DNA of 64,000 nucleotides from Corella eumyota (GCA_963082875.1 OY720102.1:7626001-7690000); one strand, 5' to 3'. Counted from the first letter of the stretch, positions 11,876 through 23,300 are shown. Notes: a model not told the origin generated them from the letters alone. A program made the numbers and translations.

Positions 11876-12163
11876 TTTTTTGTATATATCTTTATCCTCA
11901 ATGTGGAAAAGTCAAATGCGCAACTTAAACATAGAGTAACATCAGTTACTCTAACCCAGTCTCAAGGTGCCTGTGGCAGTTTGGGATATTATAGATTATA
12001 ATTACCCGATAGTTATACTGCTGATTAAGTGCTGGCTCAGCAGGAGTTTGTACCGTTTATAGCGCCTTACTCAAGGGCGCTACAGCATGAGATCAGTGGG
12101 GATTGAACCCACGACCTCATGTGTGGTGTAGCAAGTGTTCTTACCACTACACCACGCTGCTGG
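11876..12163 (-). mobile_element. Main SINE (family A), copy 3
   Basis: This is a nearly complete reverse copy with intact 'ggggattgaacccacgacct' B-box region and 'ccactacaccacgctgctgg' head. It keeps the 'tttttttgtatatatcttta' tail. Confidence 0.9.
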
Positions 12164-12185
12164 TTTAATATATATATTATATATA

Positions 12186-12232
12186 TATTTTTTGTATATA
12201 TCTTTATTCTCGATGTGAGAAGGTCGAATATC
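12186..12232 (-). mobile_element. Main SINE (family A), 3'-end fragment
   Basis: Only the 3' end ('tatatctttattctcgatgt' to 'aaggtcgaat') is present, just beyond the head of the full copy 3. It looks like an older, 5'-truncated copy or one cut by the insertion of copy 3. Confidence 0.7.
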
Positions 12233-12362
12233 CCCACAAAAGTATACAATTGGATCATTCCGCCAGAGGTCTAGTTTAGATTTTACCAGAGAACACCTTT
12301 TTAGCATATTGTAACAAATCCGCCATTTTCTTATTTACTTAAAGTTGTTATCTGCATTTAGT

Positions 12363-12426
12363 CACGTGTTTACACCTATAGTCACGTGTTTACATCTTCT
12401 CTCTGTCACGGGGGCTGTACCACGTG
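12363..12426. promoter_or_regulatory. Cluster of three CACGTG E-boxes, two in a tandem repeat
   Basis: The 20-bp unit 'gtcacgtgtttacacctata' occurs at 12361-12380 and its first 15 bases again at 12381-12395. A third 'ccacgtgatt' follows near 12420. Each of the first two joins an E-box to a forkhead-like 'gtttac'. Whether they act as an enhancer is unknown. Confidence 0.3.
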
Positions 12427-12609
12427 ATTTGTTTCTTACGTAATAAAATACTTTAAATATTACTACAGCTTATATTCAAAAGACTATCAGGCAAAATTAC
12501 GTTACAATATGATGACTAAGTCTTTAAACCGCCTACTACTTAACTATCCATGAAGTAATTACATTTGAGTCACATCAACCAATACAATTCAACTCTAGAC
12601 AACTTAATC

Positions 12610-12877
12610 CAGTAGTTCTTAACCTTTTTTGTTTTGTTTAACCCCTTGCCGAATGAAAAGGGTAAAATTTACCCCCATTTTTTTGGTGGCCGCTTGTGAA
12701 GAAACGTAAAATTCTTTTTTGTCTTGTTTACCACAGCAAATATATAAAAAAGTTTTTTTTAGTTACCAAAGACTTGATTGTTTTTAAAGGGGTCATGTAA
12801 AAAGTAACCGGTACCTAAATGTCCTAAATAACTATGATATATGATTCAGTAAATTTACCCCCGGTCAAGAGCCTCTG
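12610..12877. mobile_element. hAT-type MITE with 8-bp target duplication
   Basis: The left end 'cagtagttcttaacctttt' and the reverse-complemented right end 'cagaggctcttgaccgggg' are the kind of terminal inverted repeats seen in hAT elements (CAGTGGTTCTCAACC type). Flanking 'acttaatc' (12602-12609) and 'acttaatt' (12878-12885) form an 8-bp target duplication with one mismatch. At 268 bp with no coding frame, it is non-autonomous. Confidence 0.8.
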
Positions 12878-13445
12878 ACTTAATTCAAAGACAACTTTTA
12901 AAGGTTTAGTCTTTTAAACCAGCAAACAATAATATATTAGTTTAGCTGATATAGGCCTAAGGGTAATTTGACTAGGGTTGAATTAATATAAAACTCCTAG
13001 CTTTATTTTTTCGATATTGCTACAAACATGATGTAATAACACAGTATATTACACCCCTTAAAATACCATTTCATTTTTTTACAATGTGTACAAATACAAT
13101 TTAGCATTCCTAATATTGATACTGTTTCCTAAAAAACAAAAATTATCAAAGGTCAAACATATGTAAGATATAAAAAAGAAAGCATTCTTGAAGGGTAAAT
13201 AAAACAGTGTACTTACAATATTACAGTATGGTGATTTAAAACAGAAAAAAACACAATTACTTATGTTTAAAAAAGGGGACAATTAATATAGAACAATAAA
13301 GCAGAAATTAAGAATTCTACAATGATTATAAGCTGGGGACTTACCATAGCATATATAAGTGCAAAATAGGCGAACTAAAATGTGCTTTAAAAGTAATACA
13401 TAAGCAGAATTCAACACATAGCATATATATAAAAAAACAATAATA

Positions 13446-16071
13446 TTAATTTATGATTCGTCTTCGCATTTGCACTTGGCTATTGTCAACATTTTCTTCG
13501 TCATTTTGAAATACGTTTTCGTCAGTACCAACTTGTGCATTTTCATTGTTGGGGTCACTACATAGCATAAGCAAATATAAGTTTAATACTAGAGTATTAC
13601 TTTTAAACTAGTTGACAAATTAGGTAATAGCTGTCTATTTTTTTACACAAAAATAAACATATCAAATAGGGTTCATATGAATTTCTGGATTACTTGTCAT
13701 TTGTGATTCTTAAAAAAAACTATCGTACCTTGCAGACCTAGCTAATTTTCTCTAAAAATTTTACAGTCTTTCATAATCCTCCCTCATATTCTACAATTTT
13801 CGCTAAATTCCTATTGTACTTTACGGTCCCCCCTAATTTTCTCTGTATTTTAAAAGCCCTCATAAATTCTCTATCGTACTCTACGGCCTCCGCAAATTTT
13901 CTTTTGTACTATATAGTCTTTATTAATTCTCTCTCATACTCTACGGTCCTCGCTAATTCACTTTTGTTCTCTATGGTCCTCACTAATTCTCTCTTGTGCT
14001 TTATGATCCTGAGTTTTTCAAGAACCATTAAGTACAAGTGATCCAAATTTTTTTTTTTTTTACCAGTTTTCCTTATTATCATCTTTCTCCAGTTGCTGCT
14101 GTATGTCTTCTGGATTAACTTGACCCGAAGTAGAAGGAGTGACAACGTAACTCATCTGACTCACTGAAGATCGAGATGGGATCATCTCGATTGACGAGGA
14201 AGAGCAGGAAGACCTTCTCGAGGAAGTTGGAGGATCAAAAGAGGATGTAGGATTGGTTGGAAGTGTTTCAACAGGGGTTGTTGCTAGTTAAAAAAAATTA
14301 AAATTCTTTTATTGATACAAAAATAATTTTTTTTAAATCAAAATTTAAGGAATAATAACAAATAATATTAATTTTTAATTATCTGTGTCACATACCATTA
14401 ATAACAGTGTTGCTACTGCTACTAAGATTCTCATCATCATTACTAGGATCATTGTTATCATCATTTTCCTCCAGTGATGCTCTTCTTCCTCTCCTTCTAC
14501 CTCTTCTCAGACTGTGATTCAAAGACTCATCTTCCAGATTGAGGGAGCTTGCGATAAACGGCTTCCAAATACAAAAATAAAGAAACACCAAAACATTTAT
14601 TAGAACTGGCAGAAAAAATACACCAGTGCCGAGTATAAACGAAATAATGGGCCATCGGTATAAATAATACTGAATTCCAGTGAATTTTGCAACAACATCC
14701 ATCTCAGCATGATACAGATCTATTCCAGGATGGTCAAGATGTACAATTCCAGTCCAGTTGTAATATTTCTATATCAAAGTATTAAAAAAAAATAATATTA
14801 AGATGTTAACACATTTAAAGTACTATGGTAAAGGGATCTTACCTTTTCGAGTAGAATTTCGTCGAAGATGATTTCGTTGACTGTTTGCGTTTCTTGCCAA
14901 AAATCGGCAAGAAAAAACGGCCAAAACAGAGCGGTGGTTATCATTCGAATGGCAAATGAAACATACCGGATAGAAGTCTAAAAAGTTAAATCAAAATAAT
15001 AATTTTGACAAAAAAAAATATTAAATCTTTTTTCACCAAAAAGTTACGAATTTAATACCGCTTTCGATGATTTGAAAATGATGACGGGTTCTGAATCAGT
15101 AAAATAGGAATTCACATTCTTTTTTATTTTCTGTGTTTTTGTTGCTATCTTAGTATTCATGTTTCTTCCTTCCACCCTCATATGAATCATAAACATGCCA
15201 ATGTCCAAGTTTCTGGGGGTCTCAGGTAGAGTTAGTTTGACAATCACTGTATAAAGTTGGGCTTCTTGCAAAAGCTAAATGAATTTATAAATTGTAAATG
15301 TATTTTTTAAGTTTACTTATATTTTTCACATTGATTTATCCTTGATGTTAAAAGGTCGACTTCACGACCTTAACTTAAGAGTAACATCATTTACCCCATC
15401 CCAGTCTTGAGTCGCCCTTGGCAGTTTAGGATATTTTAGACTATGATTGTCCAATAATTATAAGTTGCTGATCAAGTGTTGGATCAGCAGGAGTTTACAC
15501 CGTTTATAGCACTTACTCAAGAGCACTACATCATGAGGGCAGTATGGATCAAATTCAAGACCTCAGGTGGTAAAGCCAAGTGCTCTGACCACTACACCAC
15601 GATGCCGGTCATCACAAGTTACCTTTGGGTGATCAGGGGAAGATAATTGTGTAGTTGCAACGGGAAAGCATTTTTCGTTGTATATTCTATCCCCTTTGTG
15701 GTCACAGTCTCTTTCGAATGCTTTGTGATATTGGATACAATTCCTCAAAACAGCAAAACAAAACTTTAAACTAAGGCTTTTACATGCCTATAAATTAACA
15801 TATACAAAATCTCTTACCTGTTATAATGAAAGTCTAATGGAAAAGTGTTGTATACCGTTGGCATGTGATAAAAGTAAATAGTTCCAAAAAGAAACGCCGA
15901 AATGCATAACGAAAAACAGCAAATATTAAAGGCTACAACAAGGCCGATTGCAATGCGTTTCCACGTCTGATAATGTGGTTCAATCTTAACCCACAAAGCT
16001 AAAAGTCGGGGTAAAAATAAGTCTTCAAACACTTGGAATGCCGTGTTTATTAAATATGCAAACAAAGTCAT
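13446..16071 (-). CDS. BSCL2: Seipin, lipid-droplet assembly protein at the ER
   Basis: Seven exons on the minus strand: 15818-16071, 15623-15743, 15059-15274, 14843-14977, 14396-14768, 14064-14283, 13446-13557. All phases close, giving 476 residues. Family landmarks are clear: a first membrane helix (about 41-63) followed by IYFYHMPTVYNTFPLDFHY (human FYYSYMPTVSHLSPVHFYY), a lumenal beta-sandwich with VKLTLPETPRNLDIGMFM (human LELELPESPVNQDLGMFL), then AKFTGIQYYLYRWPI (human AHFTGLRYLLYNFPM) and a second helix (about 281-310). The cytosolic tail is long and polar, with an Arg-rich patch and Ser/Asp runs. Seipin forms ring oligomers that organise lipid-droplet budding and triglyceride loading. 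Intron 2 carries an SINE and intron 6 a TIR minisatellite element. Confidence 0.93.
13687..14044. mobile_element. TIR element with internal minisatellite (copy B), in seipin intron 6
   Basis: The left end 'ggattacttgtcatttgtga' and the reverse-complemented right end 'ggatcacttgtacttaatgg' pair imperfectly as inverted repeats. Between them about nine tandem units of 28-31 bp follow the pattern 'tactctacggtcctcgctaa' plus 'ttctctctt'. The same unit occurs in copy C (36147-36327), and a related 'ctacgg...gaattctctc' occurs in copy A. The right end lies about 20 bp from the splice donor of seipin exon 6. Confidence 0.75.
15333..15607 (-). mobile_element. Main SINE (family A), copy 4
   Basis: This is a reverse copy in seipin intron 2, from 'ccttgatgttaaaaggtcga' to 'ccactacaccacgatgccgg', of the 'aagccaagtgctc' subfamily. 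Its head stops only about 15 bp from the donor of exon 2. Confidence 0.85.
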
Positions 16072-17273
16072 ATTTTTAATTTTTTGCTACTTTGTCCGAC
16101 ATCAAATTTAAACAAAGCTCTGCAAAACACACAGATGTTTCTCTTAAACTTAGGAAATAAAACCCACGCAATTACATAGCAAAGTTTTAAACGTAGGTTC
16201 TTACAAACGTTAACAAAAAACGAAAAGGTAAATGATGAAACAACAACAATAACAAAGTTGACCTTTCAACCACGAGTTCTACAAAAAATATTGATTTCGG
16301 ATTTACTTTATCCCCAAAATAACGAATAACTTTATAGCTAAAAACAAACATGACTATAATAAAGTTTTTCCTGTAGATAACATGCAATATAATATTTAAA
16401 AAAAATGATCTATATAACACTTTTAGTAACTTTAAAACCGGCAGCGTGGTCATTTGCTTTCTTACATGAAGTCCTAGGTTCAATCCCCACTGCTCTCATG
16501 CTAAAGCCCCCTTCAGTAGGGGTTATAAATGCTATAACCTTCTGCTTATACAACCTTTAATTTGCAACTTAGTTATTAATAGATTATAACCTATAATATC
16601 CTAAACTGCCACAGTTAACTTGATAGTGGGTTGGTTATGTGAACATTTACAACTATTGTTTATTTTCATTTAGTCATCTTAAGTTTTATTTGCATATTAC
16701 ATTGACATGTAAAATCGAAACAAGGTTGCTAGCAAATTTTATTCTCACATCCAAATATGCTACAAAGAAAGATAACAAAAAACTCGTTTAGCTAACCAGA
16801 TTGTTGGGTAAGCACAACAACCACAAATATAATACAGTGCTCAAGTTTTTTTTAAAAAGAAAGCATTTTAAAGCCACAACATTTAATAACTAATTGTATT
16901 ACGACCGATTTATTTACCTAAAAGTAGCCTGAAATAGAAAGAAGTAACATTAAGTGAAACCAAACAAGTACACAAAAAAGTTGCTCAAAAATTTACATAA
17001 AAACCCATTTTTGTTAAGGTCCAAATTTAATATTAACTGCGGTGTATAAAGTCTAAAAATAAAACAAAGTTTTAACTAAGTTTTAAAAGAATAATTAGCC
17101 TAGAGTTTAAACTGATTAAATTACTTTTAAGAAATTGTATTTTAAGGGTTTTAGAACAACAAATTCAGAATACAAACAACAGAAAGAATATAAACAATAG
17201 CATGCCTAAATAATAACACATAGATTCGAAAACTTTATTTTAAAATGTAGGATATTACTCGGTTGTTTGTTAA
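16072..17273. other. Region between the seipin start and the DPY30 3' end
   Basis: It contains the 5' flank of seipin, a worn main-family SINE (16438-16650) and then AT-rich sequence that should include the 3' UTR of DPY30. I see no additional coding exon. Confidence 0.5.
16438..16650 (+). mobile_element. Main SINE (family A), degenerate copy 5
   Basis: The head 'ccggcagcgtggtcatttgc' and B-box region 'ctaggttcaatccccactgc' are clear; the body past 16560 has drifted strongly, and the 3' end is lost. It is probably an old copy. Confidence 0.7.
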
Positions 17274-19950
17274 TTATTGTTTAGCTGCGGTGGATTTAAA
17301 TTCATCCTTGTTTTTAAGTAGATAAGCAGCTAGATATTCAATTGGATTCGGTGGTCTAAAGAAAAAAATGTGGATATTAGCTGTAACGTAACCATTAGCT
17401 CAAACTATTTGACAGCCCGCCAAACGACCGAAATTTTTATTGTCATAATAAAGTCACAACTCTCAACTAATATTTGCCGGCGATAATTTACCTATGCAAC
17501 ACAAATGACAGTTTTATTTATTTTGTACACCTATAAATTAGAGGTACATATATATATATATATATATATTGTCCACTATGCTTCATTATTATAGATTTCA
17601 AGATGGTTCTAAAATATCATTTCTTAATATTTACAATAACTAAGCAAAGTTAACAAGGAAAGTTAAAGCAAACAGGTGTGTATATTAAGTTTAATTAAAA
17701 GATTTCACTAGCCATTAGTGCAGTTATTAATGGTTACTTAAAAAAAACTGTCTGTCTGTTTTGTAAATTATTACTGGCAAAAGTTGAGTTGTGACCATGT
17801 TACAAAAATTCTGAGTGTGAGGCAGAATATCAAAAGTTTTAGTAGTGATGGTTAAAAAATTACCATAGTTTTTGCCTTACATTATAATAGTAACATCAAA
17901 TGCAGTTTGATGTTATACAACATATAATCTTTGATGTAAATGTCTAATATAGCTCATAGACATATATACTATTTACTATGGCAATCTCAGAACATAACAT
18001 TTTATATCCAGCAGCGTGGTGTAGTGAACTGGCAGCGTGATGTAGTGGTAAGAATAGATGCTACACAACTATGAGGTTGTGGGTTCAATCCCCATTCATG
18101 CTGTAACATCCTTGAGTAAGGCGCTATAAACGGTATGAACTCCTGCTGAGCCAACACTTAATCAGCAGCATAATTACCGGGAAATTATAATCTCTATATA
18201 TCCCAAACTGCTAAAGGTAACTCCAGACTGGGTCAAAGTAACTAATGTTTCTCTATGTTTAGTTCGCGCATTTGACCTTCCCACATTGGGGATAAAGATA
18301 ATACAAAAAAATATCTTTACCTTTCTTTAGCAAGAGTCGAAAGCCCGGATAACAAAATAGGGACGACAGTCTGGTCAAGATAAGCACGGGTTGGTAGAGA
18401 TTGTAGTTCAACCATCTTTGGTGTTTTTCCCACACCATCTTTTTCTGCATTCACAACCTCCTGTAATTAATGCAAACCAGTCAGAAAATAAGGTTTTTAA
18501 AAATTTGCCCCAAAATTTTACTGGTATATAATGAACAAATACATAACATTAAAAAGCTGCTTTAAGTTAAAAAGCACTTTTTACCGAGAATTTTAGAATA
18601 TCACATATTCCCATATAAAACTTCAATCTACTATATTAAATTTTTATTAAACATGTGATAAAAATATAAACAATTTACTGGTTTTAATTAACAGATTCTT
18701 TATTTTACCTGAACATTTAAAGCAGGGCTCGGTTCTGCATGTGTAACTTCCTAAAAAATATAAAAAAAGGTTTGTTTTAGTTCATAAAAACTTTTATTTT
18801 AGTTTTTTAACAAAATATTTAAATTAAACCTACAAAATAATAATTTTAAACTACGTTTGGTCCAGCCTAATATTAAAATAACTCTTGCTTACTTAAAACA
18901 GTCTAGTCTAAAGTTAACATTTAACAAAAAGCCTAATGATCAGGTATTAAGCCTGTATCCTGAAAAAGTATATGCGTCAAAAAAAATATATTGCCTTTAG
19001 CAGTTTGGGAAGTGCTAGCTCAGCGAGAGTTCATATCGTTTATAGCTCATTGCTCAAGGGCGCTACAGCATGAGAGCAGTGGGGATTGAACCTACAACCT
19101 GATGATGGTGTAGCAAGTGTTCTTACCACTATACCCTGCTGCCAGTTTAGTAAAAGTTACAGAACAGTAGAAACTGAGAATGAAATGCGTTAAAAACAAA
19201 ACATACCGCTGGCGCTGGCTGTTGTTGCGGAGGTTGAGCATTATCAGCTTCCATTGGAGTTTCAGCTGCAACTGCAGTGGGAGGAGCTACTTCAGCTGTT
19301 TAAAGTTTAACATTAATTTATGATTAAACAAAACGACCAAGTTTGTTAATATTTTTAACTTTTACATAATAGAATGCAAATAATGAAGCTCTATTAGTGT
19401 CGTCCGCCAGGTTTAAAGGGGTAGTACTAAAATGAAGACGGAAAAGGACAAAATTTATATACCTTTTCCTAATCTTTCCTTGCGCGAGCTTAAAAATAAT
19501 ACAATATTAACTATAAGGCGCAAGGGAAGATTAGGGAAAAGGTATAAAAATTCCGTCTTTTCCGGATTTGTAAAACGGGTGGATAGAGCTCACAAGTTTG
19601 TTATAATTTTTAACCTTTACATAATAGAATTTAAATATTTAACAATATTGACAAATTAGAAATAAAACAAGTAAATTTAGAATCATAACGGTAATACTTT
19701 TTTGTAGTTTTAAAACAATAATAACATTAAATTAGGGTTTTTAATAATGAAAAAAATTTTATTTTTTAAAAATTTAAACCAAAATATATGAAAGTTTCAC
19801 CACTTTTTAGCCGTGAATTTAGTTCTTAGTTACTAAACAACTATTATTAAAACAAATTTTGGTAAAATTATTGTGTAGAATTGTTTAGATTACGATTTAT
19901 TTAAAGAAAATTAGGCTAAAATAGAAAGCACGTTACTTACTGTCGGCCAT
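17274..19950 (-). CDS. DPY30: DPY30, core subunit of COMPASS/MLL H3K4 methyltransferases
   Basis: Five exons on the minus strand: 19941-19950, 19207-19295, 18709-18750, 18321-18460, 17274-17355. They give 120 residues. The C-terminal half is the Dpy-30 dimerisation domain: [19 protein letters not shown], then [20 protein letters not shown], nearly the same as human ([34 protein letters not shown]). The domain is a helical pair that dimerises and binds ASH2L. The N-terminal half is Ala/Pro/Gln-rich and not conserved. The first coding exon has only ten bases (ATG GCC GAC plus one). Introns hold two SINEs, a MITE and a large palindrome. The gene starts about 420 bp from, and divergent to, the 12-residue-repeat gene, so the two may share a promoter. 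Confidence 0.94.
17441..17812. mobile_element. MITE with both ends, in a DPY30 intron
   Basis: The left end 'gtcacaactctcaactaata' followed by 'tttgccggcgataatttac', and the right end (reverse complement 'gtcacaactcaacttttgcc' then 'agtaataatttac'), are inverted repeats of about 45 bp. The middle carries (TA)n at 17550-17568. Partial copies occur at 6561-6690 and 34693-34853. No coding frame. Confidence 0.7.
18009..18305 (+). mobile_element. Main SINE (family A), copy 6, with duplicated head
   Basis: This is a full forward copy from 'ctggcagcgtgatgtagtgg' to 'cccacattggggataaagat'. Just before it a second 5' scrap 'cagcagcgtggtgtagtg' (18010-18027) repeats the head, as if one copy had landed in or next to another. 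Confidence 0.9.
18994..19150 (-). mobile_element. Main SINE (family A), internally deleted copy 7
   Basis: A reverse copy holds only 'tttagcagtttggga' joined directly to 'gtgctagctcagcgagagtt' and then the tRNA-like head up to 'ccactataccctgctgcc'. The 3' third and a stretch of about 60 bp in the middle are missing. Confidence 0.8.
19338..19640. repeat. Long imperfect palindrome flanked by 45-bp direct repeats
   Basis: Arms at about 19434-19487 ('gaagacggaaaagga' ... 'tttccttgcgc') and 19517-19565 ('gcgcaagggaa' ... 'ttccgtcttttcc') pair across a loop of about 30 bp. Direct repeats 'caagtttgtta(at)atttttaac' ending in 'ttacataatagaat' lie outside at 19338 and 19592. The layout fits a foldback element with a long duplication, or a local inverted duplication. 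It lies in DPY30 intron 1. Confidence 0.7.
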
Positions 19951-20367
19951 GGCTACGGTTGTCCGCGGAAGTTTTCGGAAAAGTGCGCCATCTAAAAAGC
20001 GGTGTGTTTAAATAATTCCGACAAGTTATCCTCAACCATAGTTTGTGCTTTTAAAAATTAATAAAAAGTTAAACAAACATAAATAAGCCTTAATAACTAC
20101 CATAACGACATTACATACAAAAAAATCATTAAAAAATAGGCTATAGGGTTAAGTTTTTAATGTTGATTTATTTTATTGTGAGGTCATAGTGAGTCTGTGA
20201 ACAAAAAACTTATAAAAAAAATTTTGCCAATTTTTGGAAAATCCGATATTTGTACTCGTACAAATTACCGCGTTTTACTGCTAGACTTTTTTAAAGTATT
20301 TTAAAAACTTTTTCAAGGTTAATTATTTATTCAAATAATATTGATTTATTACTCACGGTCAGCAAGC
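19951..20367. promoter_or_regulatory. Probable shared divergent promoter region
   Basis: The start codons of DPY30 (minus) and of the 12-residue-repeat gene (plus) lie head to head across this 417-bp stretch. I see no repeat in it and no clear TATA box. That it is a bidirectional promoter is inferred from layout alone. Confidence 0.35.
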
Positions 20368-23300
20368 ATGAAATCTTCTATTGCAAGGTAAGATTTTGTT
20401 GAAAAATTTTTTTAAATATTTTTTTATTAAACTCGAACCACAATTTAGTATTAAATACCTTTTTTTGTTTATAAAGTATAGGTTGACAAATGATACCCGA
20501 ACTACTTGCTATTAAAATTTACTTTACATAAAGATGTAGTATTGAAGATTTATTATTATAAAACCATTTACATTTTATTTAGACTTTTTCGAAAGCGATT
20601 GTGCCGAAAATTTTGGCTATGCTGTTCCAGTGAAAGTGTCGAGGTAATAATTTTAATTTATTTACTAATACAAACGATTTTTATTTACTTTCTTTTTTGC
20701 GATGGTATAAAATAATGTGTTTTTTACAACAAAAAAAATATGTTCTTAATTTCTTTTTAATCATTTAGGTGAAAGACGTTCAGATAGTTCTGAATATATC
20801 AGAATTTGAAACGCTAATGCCTGTTCTTTGCCGTCCCTCTACTTTAAGTGTGGGAACACAGACAGAGAAGTTGGCAATAGAAAAGGAGGTAGTTGCGTCA
20901 GCAGTTGGGCAAAATAAAACAATTGTAGTAGTAGCATTAGTGGAAGAGAAAAAGGAAGATGTAGCAATAGTTAAAAAAACAAAAGATGATGTAGTTGTGG
21001 CATTAGTTGAGAAAGCTAAGAAAGATGTAGTTGTGGCATCAGTGGAGGAAGCTAAGAAAGATGTAGTTGTGGCATCAGTGGAGGAAGCTAAGAAAGATGT
21101 AGTTGTGGGATCAGTGGAGGAAGCTAAGAAAGATGTAGTTGTGGCATCAGTAGAGGAAGCTAAAAAAGATGTAGTTGTAGCATCATTGGAGGAAGCTAAG
21201 AAAGATGTAGTTGTGGCATCAGTGGAGAAAGTTAAGAAAGATGTAGTTGTGGCATCATTAGAGGAAGCTAAGAAAGATGTAGTTTTGGCATCAGTGGAAG
21301 AAGCTAAGAAAGATGTAGTTGTGGCATCAGTGGAGGAAGCTAAGAAAGATGTAGTTGTGGCATCAGTGGAGAAAGTTAAGAAAGATGTAGTTGTGGCATC
21401 AGTAGAGGAAGCTAAGAAAGATGTAGTTGTTGCATCAGTGGAGGAAGCTAAGAAAGATGTAGTTGTGGCATTAGTGGAGGAAGCTAAGAAAGATGTAGTT
21501 GTAGCATCAGTGGAGGAAGCTAAGAAAGATGTAGTTGTTGCATTAGTGGAGGAAGCTAAGAAAGATGTAGTTGTTGCATCAGTGGAGGAAACTAAGAAAG
21601 ATGTAGTTGTTGCATCAGTGGAGGAAGCTCAGAAAGATGTAGTTGTTGCATCAGTGAAAGAAGCTAAGAAAGATGTAGTTGTGGCATCAGTGGAAAAAGC
21701 TAAGAAAGATGTAGTTGTGGCATCAGTGGAGGAAGCTAAGAAAGTTGTAGTTGTGGCATCAGTGGAGGAAGCTAAGAAAGATGTAGTTGTGGCATCAGTG
21801 GAGGAAGCTAAGAAAGATGTAGTTGTGGCATCAGTGGAAGAAGCTAAGAAAGATGTAGTTGTGGCATCAGTGGAGGAAGTTAAGAAAGATGTGGTTGTGG
21901 CATCAGTGGAGGAAGCTAAGAAAGATGTAGTTGTGGCATCAGTGGAGAAAGTTAAGAAAGATGTAGTTGTGGCATCAGTGGAAGAAGCTAAGACAGATGT
22001 AGTTGTGGCATCAGTGGAGGAAGCTAAAAAAAATGTAGTTGTAGCATCATTAGAGGAAGTTAAGAAAGATGTAGTTGTAGCATCATTGGAGGAAGCTAAG
22101 AAAGATGTAGTTGTAGCATCATTGGAGGAAGCTAAGAAAGAAGTAGTTGTAGCATTAGTGGAAGAAGCTAAGAAAGATGTAGTTGTTGCATCAGTGGAGG
22201 AAGCTAAGAAAGATGTAGTTGTAGCATTGGTGGAAGAAGCTAAGAAAAATGTAGTTGTTGCATCAGTGGAGGAAGCTAAGAAAGATGTAGTTGTGGCATC
22301 AGTGGAGGAAGCTAAGAAAGATGAAGTTGTGGCATCAGTGGAAGAAGCTAAGAAAGATATAGTTGTTGCATCAGTGGAGGAAGCTAAGAAAGATGTAGTT
22401 GTGGCATCAGTGGAGGAAGCTAAGAAAGATGAAGTTGTGGCATCAGTGGAGAAAGTTAAGAAAGATGTAGTTGTGGCATCAGTGGAGAAAGTTAAGAAAG
22501 ATGTAGTTGTGGCATCATTAGAGGAAGCTAAGAAAGATGTAGTTGTGGGATCGGTGAAGGAAGCTAAGAAAAATGTAGTTGTGTCATCAGTGGAGGAAGC
22601 TAAGAAAGATGTAGTTGTAGCATCATTAGAGGAAGTTAAGAAAGATGTAGTTGTAGCATCATTGGAGGAAGCTAAGAAAGATGTAGTTGTAGCATCATTG
22701 GAGGAAGTTAAGAAAGATGTAGTTGTAGCATCATTAGAGGAAGCTAAGAAAGATGTAGTTTTGGCATCAGTGGAAGAAGCTAAGAAAGATGTAGTTGTGG
22801 CATTACTGGAGAAAGCTAAGAAAGATGTAGTTGTAGCATCAGTGAAGAAAGTTAAGAAAGATGTAGTTGTGGGATCGGTGAAGGAAGCTAAGAAAGATGT
22901 AGTTGTAGCATCAGTGGAGAAAGTTAAGAAAGATGTAGTTGTGGCATCAGTGGAGGAAGCTAAGAAAGATGTAGTTGTGGCATCAGTGGAAGAAGCTAAG
23001 AAATATGTAGTTGTGGCATCAGTGGAGGAAGCTAAGAAAGATGTAGTTGTGGGATCGGTGGAGGAAGCAAGAAAAGATGTAGTTGTGGCATCTGTGGAAG
23101 AAGCTAAGAAAGATGTAGTGCTAAGAGTAGCGATCAAAGAAGACAATATAGTGCAAGGAGAGAACGTCTTAGAAGAAGATATTTTGCAAAATATACTTCG
23201 AGGAAATGACGTAGTTGATATTAATAAAGACACAATAAAAGTAAAGAAAGATAAACCTGTAAATACTGAAAAGATGGTACATCTGCAAGCAGAAGTAGAC

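Larger units (their letters stand above)
9662..13445. other. Long intergenic region between Ly6-like gene B and the seipin 3' end
   Basis: About 3.8 kb with no gene I can support. It contains the 5' flank of gene B, a main-family SINE plus a 3' fragment of a second one (11876-12232), a cluster of CACGTG E-boxes (12363-12426) and an hAT-type MITE (12610-12877). Several short open frames, such as one near 11335-11532, have no homology I recognise. Confidence 0.5.

Noticed and set aside
12067-12307. Minus-strand frames containing '[20 protein letters not shown]'-type peptide
   Set aside because: This is the translated tRNA-like head of the main SINE; the same peptide recurs at other SINE copies.
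21629-23233. A 534-codon antisense frame across the 12-residue-repeat gene
   Set aside because: The 36-bp unit lacks stops on the reverse strand, so the frame is automatic. No start or splice context supports it.
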